From Pseudomonas ceruminis (GTDB lineage Bacteria; Pseudomonadota; Gammaproteobacteria; Pseudomonadales; Pseudomonadaceae), in contig NZ_BQHW01000004.1 of the NCBI RefSeq assembly GCF_021602025.1, positions 281,193 through 345,192 on the forward strand: DNA of 64,000 bases. The letters are read 5' to 3'. The translations under genes and the position numbers were made by a program. The stretch's first letter is position 1, and every line of letters begins with the position of its first letter. Below the pieces are notes generated by a model, which was given only the letters and a program-made list of their open reading frames with translations, had not been told where the DNA came from and ran no database searches. Positions 32,866 through 48,170 of the stretch are shown here, one piece after another.

Positions 32866-33813
32866 ATGAACCCGAATTTTCTCGATTTCGAACAGCCGAT
32901 TGCCGACCTGCAAGCCAAGATCGAAGGGCTGCGCCTGGTGGGCAACGACAATTCGCTGAACATCAGCGATGAAATTGCCCGTCTGCAAGACAAGAGCAAC
33001 ACCCTGACCGAAAGCATCTTCGGCAACCTGACCAGCTGGCAGATCGCTCGTCTGGCCCGTCACCCACGTCGTCCATATACCCTGGACTACCTGGAGCACA
33101 TTTTTACCGAATTCGAAGAGCTGCACGGCGACCGCCACTTCTCGGACGATGCCGCTATCGTGGGCGGTACCGCGCGACTGGATGGCAAGCCGGTCATGGT
33201 CATTGGCCATCAGAAAGGTCGCGAAGTGCGCGAAAAGGTCCGCCGCAACTTCGGTATGCCTCGCCCTGAAGGCTACCGCAAGGCTTGCCGCCTGATGGAA
33301 ATGGCCGAGCGTTTCAAGATGCCGATCCTGACCTTCATCGATACCCCGGGCGCCTATCCTGGGATCGACGCTGAAGAGCGCAACCAGAGCGAGGCGATCG
33401 CCTGGAACCTGCGCGTCATGGCGCGTCTGAAGACCCCGATCATCGCCACCGTGATCGGTGAGGGTGGTTCTGGCGGTGCGCTGGCCATCGGTGTGTGCGA
33501 CCAGCTGAACATGCTGCAGTACTCCACCTACTCGGTGATTTCGCCGGAAGGCTGTGCTTCGATCCTGTGGAAGACTGCCGACAAGGCCGCTGACGCTGCC
33601 GAAGCCATGGGTATCACCGCCGAACGTTTGAAGAGCCTGAACATCGTCGACAAGGTGATCGAAGAGCCGCTGGGCGGCGCGCACCGCGACCCGGCGAAAA
33701 TGTCCGAAAGCATTCGTGCTGACCTGGTTCAGCAACTGGACATGCTGGGCAAGTTCGACAACGACGCGCTGCTGGCCCGTCGTTATGAGCGCCTGATGAG
33801 CTACGGCCTCTGA
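32866..33813 (+). CDS. accA: Acetyl-CoA carboxylase carboxyltransferase subunit alpha
   Basis: 315 residues; with AccD transfers CO2 from carboxybiotin to acetyl-CoA. Contains [19 protein letters not shown] and [17 protein letters not shown], the CoA-binding and oxyanion-hole loops. The start [10 protein letters not shown] is chosen over an ATG two codons upstream because the ribosome site (GGA) is spaced for it. Confidence 0.97.
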   Translation: MNPNFLDFEQPIADLQAKIEGLRLVGNDNSLNISDEIARLQDKSNTLTESIFGNLTSWQIARLARHPRRPYTLDYLEHIFTEFEELHGDRHFSDDAAIVGGTARLDGKPVMVIGHQKGREVREKVRRNFGMPRPEGYRKACRLMEMAERFKMPILTFIDTPGAYPGIDAEERNQSEAIAWNLRVMARLKTPIIATVIGEGGSGGALAIGVCDQLNMLQYSTYSVISPEGCASILWKTADKAADAAEAMGITAERLKSLNIVDKVIEEPLGGAHRDPAKMSESIRADLVQQLDMLGKFDNDALLARRYERLMSYGL

Positions 33814-33816
33814 CAG

Positions 33817-33848
33817 CGCTTGGGGCCGCGCTGCGGCCCCAGCGTTTT
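33817..33848 (+). terminator. Intrinsic terminator after accA
   Basis: CGCT-T-GGGGCCGC, loop GCT, GCGGCCCC-AGCG, then TTTT. A 12-bp stem with one bulged base. Confidence 0.75.
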
Positions 33849-33867
33849 CGAATGATGTGAGGCGTCC

Positions 33868-35148
33868 ATGATCAACCTCACCCCCTGGCTCAACGCGCCT
33901 GCCTGGCACATCGCCTTCTCCGGCGGCCTCGATTCCACTGTCCTTCTGCATTTGCTGGCCGATTACGCGCGCAGCCACTCCACGCCCCCGCTGCACGCCA
34001 TCCACATCCATCATGGTCTGCAACCCGCCGCCGACGCCTGGCCAGCCCACTGCAAGGCAGTCTGCGACCGCCTGGGCATCGAACTCTCCATCGTCCACAT
34101 CCAGGTCGCTCCCGGCGCGAGCCTCGAACAGGCTGCCCGCGATGCCCGCTATGCGGCATTCAGACGCATCCTGGGCCCCGGTGAGGTGTTGTTCACCGGC
34201 CAGCACCGCGAAGACCAGGCCGAAACCCTGCTCTTTCGTCTATTGCGCGGCGCCGGCTTGCGCGGCCTGGCTGCGATGCCCGCACAGCGCCAGTTGGGGC
34301 AGGGCAGCCTGGCCAGGCCGCTGCTGACGTGTTCACGCCAGCAATTGCATGACTATGCCCAAACCCACGGGCTGATCTGGATCGAAGACCCCTCCAACCG
34401 CGACACGGCATTCGCCCGCAACTTCCTGCGCAACGACGTCTTCCCCGTGTTGCAGAAACGTTGGCCGCAAGCCAGTCAGAACCTGGCCCGTTGCGCCGCG
34501 CACCTTGGCGAAGCGCAGGGGCTGCTCGATGAGCTGGCAGAGGGCGACCTGACAGCATGCCGGGAGGGCGCACCCAGCACCTGGCCGGGGTTGGACTCCC
34601 TCGATCTCGCGGCCCTCGCCGCCTTATCGCCGGCGCGCCAGCGCAATGCGCTGCAGCACTGGCTGTGCCAGCGAACGCGTTTGCCGGATACCCGTCATTG
34701 GGCGGGCTGGGCCGAGCTTCGCGATGCTGCAGTCGATGCCCAGCCCGTGTGGAAACTGACCGATGGGCAACTGGTGCGCAGCCACGGTCGGATCTGGTGG
34801 TTGAGTGGTGCTTGGTTGCAACCTGCCGTCGGCCCGCAGCGCTGGCGTCAGCCCCAAATCCCGTTGTCCCTGCCTGGCAATGGCAGCGTCCACCTGCAGG
34901 GGCGCCCTACGGGCGATCTGCATATCGCCTACCGTCAGGGCGGTGAAGTACTGGACGTGCCCGGCCGTGGCAAGCGCGACCTCAAGCGCTTGCTCAACGA
35001 ACTGCAGGTCCCACACTTCGTGCGTCCGAGGTTGCCGCTGCTGTACGGCGGCGAGCGCCTGTTGGCAGTGGCCAACCTGCCCCAGCTCGGGCAGGCGGAT
35101 TGCCAGTTGCACTGGCAACCTCCGACGAACGCGCAAGGTTTGAGCTGA
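33868..35148 (+). CDS. tilS: tRNA(Ile)-lysidine synthetase
   Basis: 426 residues; converts C34 of the CAU-anticodon tRNA-Ile to lysidine so that it reads AUA. N-terminal PP-loop ATPase motif AFSGGLDSTVLLHLL (about residues 17-31), HIHHGLQPAADAW, TGQHREDQAETLLFRLLRG, and a C-terminal TilS substrate domain (REVLDVPGR-type, about 330-420). Confidence 0.96.
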   Translation: MINLTPWLNAPAWHIAFSGGLDSTVLLHLLADYARSHSTPPLHAIHIHHGLQPAADAWPAHCKAVCDRLGIELSIVHIQVAPGASLEQAARDARYAAFRRILGPGEVLFTGQHREDQAETLLFRLLRGAGLRGLAAMPAQRQLGQGSLARPLLTCSRQQLHDYAQTHGLIWIEDPSNRDTAFARNFLRNDVFPVLQKRWPQASQNLARCAAHLGEAQGLLDELAEGDLTACREGAPSTWPGLDSLDLAALAALSPARQRNALQHWLCQRTRLPDTRHWAGWAELRDAAVDAQPVWKLTDGQLVRSHGRIWWLSGAWLQPAVGPQRWRQPQIPLSLPGNGSVHLQGRPTGDLHIAYRQGGEVLDVPGRGKRDLKRLLNELQVPHFVRPRLPLLYGGERLLAVANLPQLGQADCQLHWQPPTNAQGLS

Positions 35149-37046
<1,898 letters not shown>

Positions 37047-37203
37047 TCCAGGGCTTTGATGAGTTTTCCGACGGTAGAAACCGCGCAAAGCTCATTTCTC
37101 GGGTAAAGTACCGCCCGATCTGCCCCTGACCTGCCGGTCAGGGGCTGCTTCTGCCAGGCCTGCCTGCCGCATCTACGCCTGGCACAAGGCAAGAATTTCC
37201 TAA

Positions 37204-38532
<1,329 letters not shown>

Positions 38533-38617
38533 GCAAGAGATGGTAAAAAGACAGCAGCCGAGGCTGTCGGAACTTTCGTACTGAAATTTCTGGCGCTTCA
38601 TGCGGGTTTCTGTCGAC

Positions 38618-38641
38618 GAAGCCTGGCCTCGGCCAGGCTTC
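38618..38641. terminator. Long hairpin between eno and ftsB
   Basis: GAAGCCTGGCC-TC-GGCCAGGCTTC is an 11-bp perfect inverted repeat with a 2-base loop. It lacks a U run; it may be a terminator, an attenuator or an RNA stability element. Confidence 0.5.
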
Positions 38642-38694
38642 GTGCTATTTGAGGCCTGCCTGTATGCGGCGGTCTTTTTAACCTGGATACCTTG

Positions 38695-38976
38695 ATGCGC
38701 AGTCCCTATTGGTTGTTCCTTGTCCTGCTCCTGCTGCTCGGTGGCCTGCAGTACCGCCTTTGGGTGGGTAACGGCAGCCTGGCGCAAGTGGCCGAGCTCA
38801 AGCAGCAGATCGACGAGCAGCATGCCGAGAACGAGCGGCTGCTGGAGCGTAACCGCGTGCTCGACGCCGAGGTCCTGGAGTTGAAGAAAGGTATGGAGAC
38901 CGTCGAAGAACGGGCTCGTCATGAACTGGGAATGGTCAAAGAGGGCGAAACCCTCTTCCAGCTGCCACAAAAATGA
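38695..38976 (+). CDS. ftsB: Cell division protein FtsB
   Basis: 93 residues: one N-terminal membrane helix (YWLFLVLLLLLGGLQYRLW) followed by a periplasmic coiled coil (LKQQIDEQHAENERLLERN) and a short C-terminal domain. Part of the FtsQLB divisome complex. Its stop overlaps the ispD start (ATGA), the common ftsB-ispD pair. Confidence 0.95.
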   Translation: MRSPYWLFLVLLLLLGGLQYRLWVGNGSLAQVAELKQQIDEQHAENERLLERNRVLDAEVLELKKGMETVEERARHELGMVKEGETLFQLPQK

Positions 38977-39680
38977 TCGATACATTACCGGCTTTCTGGG
39001 CCGTGATTCCTGCTGCGGGTGTCGGTGCCCGCATGGCTGCAGACCGCCCCAAGCAATATTTGCAATTGGGTGGGCAAACCCTCCTCGAGCATAGCCTCGA
39101 CTGTTTTCTAGGCCATCCGACGCTCAAGGGCGTGGTGGTCAGCATCGCTACGGATGACCCTTACTGGCCTGGCTTGCGCTGCGCCAGCGATCCACGCATC
39201 CAGCGTGCGACCGGTGGCCACGAACGTGCGGACTCAGTACTCAATGCCTTGCTGCTGTTGCACGCCCAAGGGGCGTCGGACAGCGACTGGGTGTTGGTGC
39301 ACGATGCGGCGCGGCCGAACCTGGCGCGCGCTGACCTGGACCGTTTGTTGTCGGAACTGGCGGACGACCCCGTAGGGGGGCTGCTGGCGGTACCCGCGCG
39401 GGATACCCTCAAACGTGCCGATGCCAATGGCCGGGTGAGCGCTACCGTGGACCGCAGCACCATTTGGCAGGCTTATACGCCACAGATGTTCCGCCTGGGG
39501 GCCTTGCACCGGGCCTTGGCGGAGTGTTTGGTGTCCGATGTGGTGGTGACCGATGAAGCGTCCGCCATCGAATGGGCGGGCCAGGCGCCGCGTCTGATCG
39601 AAGGGCGCAACGACAACATCAAGGTGACCCGGCCGGAGGATCTGGAGTGGCTCCGCCAGCGCTGGGCCAACCGCCACTGA
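38973..39680 (+). CDS. ispD: 2-C-methyl-D-erythritol 4-phosphate cytidylyltransferase
   Basis: 235 residues; third step of the MEP pathway. Nucleotidyltransferase motif IPAAGVGARMAADRPKQYL at the N-terminus, VLVHDAARPNLARADL, and RNDNIKVTRPEDL near the end. Coupled to ftsB by a four-base overlap. Confidence 0.97.
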   Translation: MIDTLPAFWAVIPAAGVGARMAADRPKQYLQLGGQTLLEHSLDCFLGHPTLKGVVVSIATDDPYWPGLRCASDPRIQRATGGHERADSVLNALLLLHAQGASDSDWVLVHDAARPNLARADLDRLLSELADDPVGGLLAVPARDTLKRADANGRVSATVDRSTIWQAYTPQMFRLGALHRALAECLVSDVVVTDEASAIEWAGQAPRLIEGRNDNIKVTRPEDLEWLRQRWANRH

Positions 39681-39699
39681 GTTGCCTGTGCGAGGCCTG

Positions 39700-39717
39700 G
39701 AGGCTCAGCTGAGCCTC
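39700..39717. terminator. Palindrome between ispD and the LysR gene
   Basis: GAGGCTCAGCTGAGCCTC is an 18-base perfect palindrome lying immediately past the LysR stop codon and 20 bases after the ispD stop. It may serve as a bidirectional terminator, although no U run is present. Confidence 0.4.
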
Positions 39718-40614
39718 TCAAGCAACCCGATACGCTGGCAACTGCGCCAACCCTTCCTTCAGATAGTCCACCAGCCGCCGGACCTTCGGCGACAGGTGCC
39801 GCTGTTGCGGGTACAGTGCCCACACCGCCGTGTTCGGTGGCTGATGCGCTTCGAGCAGCGACATCAGTGCGCCATTGTTGAGATGTTCCAGCACGTAATA
39901 GTCCGGCAACTGGCACAACCCCATCCCCAGCAACGCGGCATCCAGCACCGCTTGCCCGCTGTTGCAGCGCCAGTTGCCCTGTACCCGCTGGCTGATCTCG
40001 CGGCCATCCTGCTGCAATGCCCACAGGTCAGAACTGCCGACCAGGCAGTTATGCCGGGCCAGCTCCGACAGGCTGTGCGGTCGGCCATAGCGTTCCAGAT
40101 AGGCAGGCGAGGCACACAGGTACATGCGCCGCGGTGCCAGGCGCGTGGCTACCAGCCTGGAATCGGCAAGCCGCCCCAGCCGCACCGCAAGGTCCATGCC
40201 TTCATGCAGCAGATCGAGCGTGCGGTTGCTCAGTTCCACTTCGATACGCAACTGCGGGTACTGCGCCATGAAGCGAGTGACCAGCGGCACGATGAACCGC
40301 TCTCCGTAGGCCACGGCGCACGTCATGCGCAGCAGCCCTTTGGGCTCGCTGGCCAAGTCGCCCATGGCACGCATCGCTTCTTCGCGACCGTCCTGCAGAC
40401 GCTGGCAGTGCTGCAGGAATGTCTGCCCAGCTTCGCTCAGCGTGACACGGCGGGTGCTGCGATACAGCAGGCGCGTTTGCAGGCGTTCTTCCAGGCGGGC
40501 GATCTGCCGGCTGATATGTGAAGACGACACGCCCAAGCGCTCGGCAGCGGCGGTGAACTGACCGGACTCGGCCACCGCAACGAATTCGTCGATGCCTTCC
40601 CAGCGACTGCTCAT
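39718..40614 (-). CDS. LysR-family transcriptional regulator
   Basis: 298 residues. N-terminal winged helix-turn-helix (AVAESGQFTAAAERLGVSSS, HISRQIARLEERLQTRLLYR) and a C-terminal periplasmic-binding-like effector domain. It is divergent from frmA with a 107-base shared gap, the classic LysR arrangement, so it probably controls frmA-fghA. The effector is unknown; GcvA/DsdC-like and general LTTR members look alike at this level. Confidence 0.88.
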   Translation of the reverse strand: MSSRWEGIDEFVAVAESGQFTAAAERLGVSSSHISRQIARLEERLQTRLLYRSTRRVTLSEAGQTFLQHCQRLQDGREEAMRAMGDLASEPKGLLRMTCAVAYGERFIVPLVTRFMAQYPQLRIEVELSNRTLDLLHEGMDLAVRLGRLADSRLVATRLAPRRMYLCASPAYLERYGRPHSLSELARHNCLVGSSDLWALQQDGREISQRVQGNWRCNSGQAVLDAALLGMGLCQLPDYYVLEHLNNGALMSLLEAHQPPNTAVWALYPQQRHLSPKVRRLVDYLKEGLAQLPAYRVA

Positions 40615-40637
40615 CGATTATCCCTGTACAGCAATAA

Positions 40638-41834
<1,197 letters not shown>

Positions 41835-41842
41835 GGTCTGCC

Positions 41843-42697
41843 ATGAGCCTGGATAACATCTCCTGCCAGAAGAGCTTCGGCGGCTGGCACAAGCGTTACC
41901 GGCATCAATCCAAGGTGCTGGGCTGCGACATGGTGTTTGCTGTCTACCTGCCACCGCAGGCCGAGCAGGACGAGAAGTTGCCCGTGCTGTACTGGCTGAG
42001 CGGCCTTACCTGCACCGATGAGAACTTCATGCAGAAGGCCGGCGCCCAGCGCTTGGCTGCCGAGCTTGGCCTGATCATCGTCGCGCCGGACACCAGCCCG
42101 CGTGGCGCGCAGGTGCCGGGCGACCCTGATGGCGCCTGGGACTTTGGGCTGGGGGCGGGTTTCTACCTCAACGCCACCCAGCAGCCCTGGGCCCAGCACT
42201 ATCGCATGCATGACTATGTGGTGCATGAGCTGCCGGCACTGATCGAGGCGCACTTCCCGGCCTCTGACCGGCGCAGCATCAGTGGCCACTCGATGGGCGG
42301 GCATGGCGCGCTGGTGTGCGCCCTGCGCAACCCGGGGCGCTATCGGTCGGTATCGGCGTTTTCGCCGATCAGCAATCCGATGGATTGCCCCTGGGGTGAA
42401 AAGGCTTTCAGCCGCTACCTGGGTGACGACCGTGCGCGCTGGCGGGAATGGGATGCCAGCGTGCTGCTGGCCGAGACGCCTGCGGGCGAATGCCCGCCGC
42501 TGCTGGTCGATCAGGGCGACCGGGACGACTTTCTCGCACAACAGCTCAAGCCTGAGGCGCTGGAGCAGGCGGCACGCAAGGGCGGCCATGGGCTGACTCT
42601 GCGCCTGCAGCCTGGCTATGACCACAGCTACTACTTCATTGCCAGCTTCATCGATGAACACCTGCGCCATCATGCGGTGGCACTGGGCAGGGTGTAA
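41843..42697 (+). CDS. fghA: S-formylglutathione hydrolase
   Basis: 284-residue esterase-D family alpha/beta hydrolase releasing formate and glutathione. Nucleophile motif [11 protein letters not shown], oxyanion region [11 protein letters not shown], and the last triad histidine in [12 protein letters not shown]. Forms an operon with frmA and ends in a strong terminator. Confidence 0.97.
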   Translation: MSLDNISCQKSFGGWHKRYRHQSKVLGCDMVFAVYLPPQAEQDEKLPVLYWLSGLTCTDENFMQKAGAQRLAAELGLIIVAPDTSPRGAQVPGDPDGAWDFGLGAGFYLNATQQPWAQHYRMHDYVVHELPALIEAHFPASDRRSISGHSMGGHGALVCALRNPGRYRSVSAFSPISNPMDCPWGEKAFSRYLGDDRARWREWDASVLLAETPAGECPPLLVDQGDRDDFLAQQLKPEALEQAARKGGHGLTLRLQPGYDHSYYFIASFIDEHLRHHAVALGRV

Positions 42698-42737
42698 GGC
42701 TGCGGTCCAAAAGCCGCCCAACCACCTGCAAAGCAGG

Positions 42738-42743
42738 TAGAAT
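42738..42743 (+). promoter_or_regulatory. Possible -10 element for ispF
   Basis: TAGAAT directly follows the small hairpin CCTGC-AAA-GCAGG. A start about seven bases downstream would fall inside the fghA terminator stem and give a leader of about 25 bases. No -35 is obvious. Confidence 0.3.
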
Positions 42744-42745
42744 CA

Positions 42746-42771
42746 CGCCCTGACTCAATCAGGGCGTTTTT
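42746..42771 (+). terminator. Intrinsic terminator of fghA abutting ispF
   Basis: CGCCCTGA, loop CTCAA, TCAGGGCG, then TTTTT, ending three bases before the ispF ATG. The right arm holds the only AGGG that could act as the ispF ribosome site. Confidence 0.85.
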
Positions 42772-42773
42772 CT

Positions 42774-43247
42774 ATGCGTATTGGCCACGGCTACGATGTG
42801 CACCGTTTCTGCGACGGTGATTTCATTACCCTGGGTGGGGTGCGTATCCCCCACAAATACGGCCTCCTGGCCCATTCCGACGGTGACGTGCTGCTGCACG
42901 CCCTGAGCGATGCCCTGCTTGGCGCGGCAGCGCTGGGTGATATCGGCAAACACTTCCCCGATACCGACCCGCAGTTCAAGGGCGCCGACAGCCGCGTACT
43001 GCTGCGCCATGTGGTCGGCATTGTCCAGGCCAAGGGCTGGAAAGTCGGCAACGTCGACACCACCATCGTTGCCCAGGCGCCAAAGATGGCCCCGCATATT
43101 GAAGCTATGCGCCAACAGGTCGCTGAAGACCTGCAGGTCGAGCTCGACCAGGTCAACGTCAAAGCCACCACCACCGAGAAACTGGGCTTCACGGGTCGCG
43201 AGGAGGGCATCGCCGTGCATGCGGTCGCCCTGCTGCTGCCAGCATGA
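42774..43247 (+). CDS. ispF: 2-C-methyl-D-erythritol 2,4-cyclodiphosphate synthase
   Basis: 157 residues; MEP pathway trimer. Metal ligands in GHGYDVHRF (Asp-x-His) and the [18 protein letters not shown] motif; ends [16 protein letters not shown]. It overlaps truD by four bases. Its start sits right behind a terminator, so the start signals are unusual. Confidence 0.97.
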   Translation: MRIGHGYDVHRFCDGDFITLGGVRIPHKYGLLAHSDGDVLLHALSDALLGAAALGDIGKHFPDTDPQFKGADSRVLLRHVVGIVQAKGWKVGNVDTTIVAQAPKMAPHIEAMRQQVAEDLQVELDQVNVKATTTEKLGFTGREEGIAVHAVALLLPA

Positions 43248-44289
43248 CCGAACAGGACCTGCTGGGCCCGCGCGCCTCGGGTGATTCGCTGGGTAGCGCC
43301 GTGCTCAAGGCAGTGGCGGAAGACTTCCAGGTCGACGAAGTGCTGGACATCCCGTTGTCCGGCCAGGGCGAGCACCTGTGGCTGTGGGTCGAAAAGCGTG
43401 ACCTCAACACCGAAGAGGCCGCTCGTCGTCTGGCCCGTGCCGCCGGTGTGCCGGTGCGCTCGATCAGCTATGCCGGCCTCAAGGATCGTCAGGCCCTGAC
43501 GCGGCAGTGGTTCAGCCTGCACCTGCCGGGCAAGGCCGACCCAGACCTGTCGCGGGCAGAAGATGCCAGCCTGCGCGTACTCAAACAGGTACGCCACCAG
43601 CGCAAGCTGCAGCGCGGTGCCCACTCGGCCAATGGCTTCACCCTGCGCCTGACGGCCATGACGGCCGACCATCAGGCACTCGATGCCCGCCTGGCATTGC
43701 TCAAGCAGCAAGGGGTGCCGAATTATTTCGGCAGTCAGCGCTTCGGGCATGCTGGCGGCAACATCCACGACGCTCAGGACTGGGCTGCGCGCAAGGCTCT
43801 GCCGGAGCAGCGCAATGTGCGCTCGCGCCTGCTGTCTGCCGCACGCAGCTATGTGTTCAATCAGGTGCTGGCGGCCCGTGTTGCCGATGGCAGTTGGCAG
43901 CGCGCTCAGGTCGGTGACCTGCTGGCGTTCACCGACAGCCGTAGCTTTTTCCCTGCTGGCGAGCAGGAATGTAGCGATCCGCGCCTGGCCATTCTCGATT
44001 TGCACCCCACCGGTCCGATGTGGGGTGAAGGCCCGACACCCGCAGCGGGTGTGGCTGGCGAACGGGAGGCGGCCGTCGCCGCGCAGCATCCAGCGCTGTG
44101 CCAATGGCTTGCCGGTGCAGGCATGAGTCAAGAACGGCGCATCCTGCGGCTCCCTATTGGCGGCCTGACGTGGCATTATCCCGAGCCTGATATCCTGCAA
44201 CTGGAATTCGTCCTTCCGGCCGGATGCTTCGCCACCGTCGTGGTGCGCGAACTCGTCGATCTGGTGCCGGCAGGGCAGACGGACAGCCC

Positions 44290-44302
<13 letters not shown>
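43244..44302 (+). CDS. truD: tRNA pseudouridine(13) synthase TruD
   Basis: 352 residues. Contains [19 protein letters not shown], the catalytic aspartate in [15 protein letters not shown], and [14 protein letters not shown], the TruD signature. Stop lies 12 bases inside surE. Confidence 0.96.
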
Positions 44303-45716
<1,414 letters not shown>

Positions 45717-45881
45717 TATCGCGGATTTTTTGCAGCGGCGACGAATTCTAGCCGCGCCGCCCTGTCTATCTGGCGGAGCATTGCTGACGAGCCTGCCAAT
45801 GCGTCTGGGCTTGGTTATAATTGCAACATTATTGCATTTCTTGTCGTATTATCGATTTTCGGCACCATGAGGGGAGCGCGG

Positions 45882-46739
45882 GTGGGTCACACAGTCATTC
45901 GGCAGCGCAAGGATCGGTCGGGTTTCAAGCTTCTGGTGATTGCACTGGCCATGGGCACCCTGCTGGCGGGTTGCTCCAGCACCGGCTCGAGCGGTGCGCG
46001 CGTGGTCGACCGCAACAACGCGGCGCCCAAGCGGCCGACCGTGACCTCTGGGCAGTACATCGTCAAACCTGGCGATACGCTGTTCTCCATCGCCTTCCGT
46101 TATGGCTGGGACTATAAGGAGCTGGCCGCGCGTAACGGTATCGCTGCCCCGTATACCATCCGTCCAGGCCAGGCGATCCGTTTCAGCAGCGGCTCCACCG
46201 GCAGCACCACCGTGGTGTCCAACCCCTCATCGTCAAGCAAGACTACGGTCATTCGTCGCCCCGTGGGGACGACTATCACGCCTGCGGGGAGCGGCGGTAA
46301 AACGGCGTCAACAACCCCAACCACGGCTACACCGGTGGTTACCACGGTGCCCGCCGCAGAGCGTGCCGTTGGCGGCTGGACCTGGCCGGCCAATGGCGTG
46401 CTGATTGGAAAATTCGCTTCAAACGGTAGTTTGAATAAAGGCATTGATATCGCCGGTGATTTGGGACAGCCTGTTTTTGCTGCGTCTGATGGTGCGGTGG
46501 TTTATGCCGGGAGTGGCTTGAGGGGCTACGGCGAACTGATCATCATCAAGCACAGCGATACCTACGTCAGTGCCTACGGTCACAACCGCAGGCTTTTGGT
46601 TCGGGAGGGGCAGCAGGTCAAGGCAGGGCAGTCGATTGCTGAAATGGGGTCTACGGGCACTGATCGGGTGAAGCTGCATTTCGAGATTCGCCGCCAGGGC
46701 AAACCCGTCGATCCTCTCCAGTTCCTGCCACGCCGTTGA
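45882..46739 (+). CDS. nlpD: LysM/M23-domain lipoprotein NlpD
   Basis: 285 residues from a GTG start, chosen because GAGGGGAG lies five bases upstream; an ATG at 45867 has no ribosome site. Lipobox LLAGC gives an outer-membrane lipoprotein. A LysM repeat (YIVKPGDTLFSIAFRYGWDY) is followed by a Thr/Ser/Pro-rich linker and an M23/LytM domain. That domain lacks the first zinc histidine (NKGIDIAGD where active enzymes have a histidine), as in other NlpD/EnvC activators of amidases, so it is probably not a peptidase itself. Lies just upstream of rpoS. Confidence 0.94.
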   Translation: MGHTVIRQRKDRSGFKLLVIALAMGTLLAGCSSTGSSGARVVDRNNAAPKRPTVTSGQYIVKPGDTLFSIAFRYGWDYKELAARNGIAAPYTIRPGQAIRFSSGSTGSTTVVSNPSSSSKTTVIRRPVGTTITPAGSGGKTASTTPTTATPVVTTVPAAERAVGGWTWPANGVLIGKFASNGSLNKGIDIAGDLGQPVFAASDGAVVYAGSGLRGYGELIIIKHSDTYVSAYGHNRRLLVREGQQVKAGQSIAEMGSTGTDRVKLHFEIRRQGKPVDPLQFLPRR

Positions 46740-46816
46740 TTGTTGTACCCGGCCTGTTCCTGTGATGTAGAGGGGACAGGCTCCAGCGATGCCAGGGATG
46801 CAGGCGTTGCTTGAGT

Positions 46817-46832
46817 CTGAGTTCGAACTCAG
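46817..46832 (+). promoter_or_regulatory. Palindrome in the rpoS leader, next to the ribosome site
   Basis: CTGAGTTCGAACTCAG is a perfect 16-base palindrome ending one base before the AAAGGA ribosome site of rpoS. As RNA it would form a short hairpin beside the site; as DNA it could be a protein site. Role unknown. Confidence 0.4.
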
Positions 46833-46847
46833 CAAAGGACTATAACA

Positions 46848-47855
46848 ATGGCTCTCAATAAAGAAGCGCCGGAGTTTGACATCGACGATGACGTCCTCCT
46901 CATGGAGACGGGTATCGTTTTGGAAACGGATGTGGTGTCAGACGAACCTGCTGTACCGTCGGTTCGGACCAGAGCCAAGTCAGGCTCTTCGCTCAAGCAA
47001 CACAAGTACATCGATTACAGCCGGGCGCTCGATGCTACCCAGTTGTATCTCAACGAGATCGGATTCTCGCCTCTGCTGTCGCCGGAAGAGGAAGTGCATT
47101 TTGCGCGTCTGTCGCAAAAGGGCGACCCCGCTGGCCGCAAGCGCATGATCGAAAGCAACCTGCGCCTGGTTGTGAAAATTGCCCGTCGCTACGTGAATCG
47201 CGGCCTCTCCCTGCTCGATTTGATCGAGGAGGGCAACCTGGGGTTGATCCGGGCGGTCGAGAAGTTCGACCCGGAGCGTGGTTTCCGTTTCTCGACGTAT
47301 GCGACCTGGTGGATTCGCCAGACCATCGAGCGGGCCATCATGAACCAAACCCGCACCATTCGTTTGCCGATCCATGTGGTCAAGGAGCTCAATGTCTACC
47401 TGCGTGCTGCGCGGGAGCTGACACAGAAGCTCGATCACGAACCGTCTCCTGAAGAAATCGCCACCCTGCTGGAGAAGCCCGTCGCAGAGGTCAAGCGTAT
47501 GCTTGGTCTCAATGAACGAGTCTCTTCGGTCGACGTTTCCCTCGGCCCGGATTCAGACAAGACCCTGCTCGATACCCTCACCGACGATCGGCCAACCGAC
47601 CCGTGCGAATTGCTGCAGGATGACGACCTGTCGCAGAGCATCGATCAGTGGCTGGGTGAGCTGACCGACAAGCAGCGTGAGGTGGTCGTCCGTCGCTTCG
47701 GCCTGCGTGGTCATGAGAGCAGCACGTTGGAAGATGTTGGCCTGGAGATCGGCCTGACCCGTGAGCGGGTTCGGCAAATCCAGGTCGAGGGCCTCAAGCG
47801 CCTGCGCGAGATTCTCGAGAAGAACGGCCTTTCCAGCGAGTCGCTGTTCCAGTAA
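46848..47855 (+). CDS. rpoS: RNA polymerase sigma factor RpoS
   Basis: 335 residues; general stress and stationary-phase sigma factor. Region 1.2 ([21 protein letters not shown]), region 2 ([42 protein letters not shown]), region 3, and region 4 helix-turn-helix ([22 protein letters not shown]). The acidic N-terminus and context behind nlpD separate it from RpoD. Ribosome site AAAGGA at spacing 8. Confidence 0.98.
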   Translation: MALNKEAPEFDIDDDVLLMETGIVLETDVVSDEPAVPSVRTRAKSGSSLKQHKYIDYSRALDATQLYLNEIGFSPLLSPEEEVHFARLSQKGDPAGRKRMIESNLRLVVKIARRYVNRGLSLLDLIEEGNLGLIRAVEKFDPERGFRFSTYATWWIRQTIERAIMNQTRTIRLPIHVVKELNVYLRAARELTQKLDHEPSPEEIATLLEKPVAEVKRMLGLNERVSSVDVSLGPDSDKTLLDTLTDDRPTDPCELLQDDDLSQSIDQWLGELTDKQREVVVRRFGLRGHESSTLEDVGLEIGLTRERVRQIQVEGLKRLREILEKNGLSSESLFQ

Positions 47856-47867
47856 GCGATTACCCGC

Positions 47868-47906
47868 AAACAAAAACGCCCCGAATACCTCGGGGCGTTT
47901 TTGTTT
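47868..47906 (+). terminator. Intrinsic terminator of rpoS
   Basis: AAACAAAAACGCCCCGA, a five-base loop and its complement TCGGGGCGTTTTTGTTT. A strong, nearly symmetrical signal. Confidence 0.9.
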
Positions 47907-47980
47907 GTGTCAGGCCTGCCGCTCGTGCCGTCATCGTGAGGGCCAAGCATTATGTCCAACGCTACCCCAGATGCATTGCG

Positions 47981-47998
47981 TGTAAGCCTTTGCTTACT
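47981..47998 (+). promoter_or_regulatory. GacA-type upstream activating sequence for rsmZ
   Basis: TGTAAG-N6-CTTACT matches the TGTAAG-N6-CTTACA element found about 180 bases upstream of Gac-controlled small RNAs in Pseudomonas. Its centre lies about 180 bases before the inferred rsmZ start. Confidence 0.85.
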
Positions 47999-48135
47999 CG
48001 TGGTGTAAGCCATGCATGTAAGGAGTAGTAAATCATTGTCGTTTTCAGATCCGAAAAAATCGTAAGTAACTGAAAATAATGATTTTTTTTGATTTGTGGA
48101 AATGTGTCCCCGGTAACTTCCTGAGAGGTGTTGCA

Positions 48136-48164
48136 GTTGCCTGCGCCACCGAAGTCGCTAGTAT
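48136..48164 (+). promoter_or_regulatory. rsmZ core promoter
   Basis: TTGCCT (48137-48142) and TAGTAT (48159-48164) are spaced by 16 bases, just before the inferred rsmZ start. The non-consensus -35 fits a promoter that needs an activator. Confidence 0.55.
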
Positions 48165-48170
48165 TCGAAC

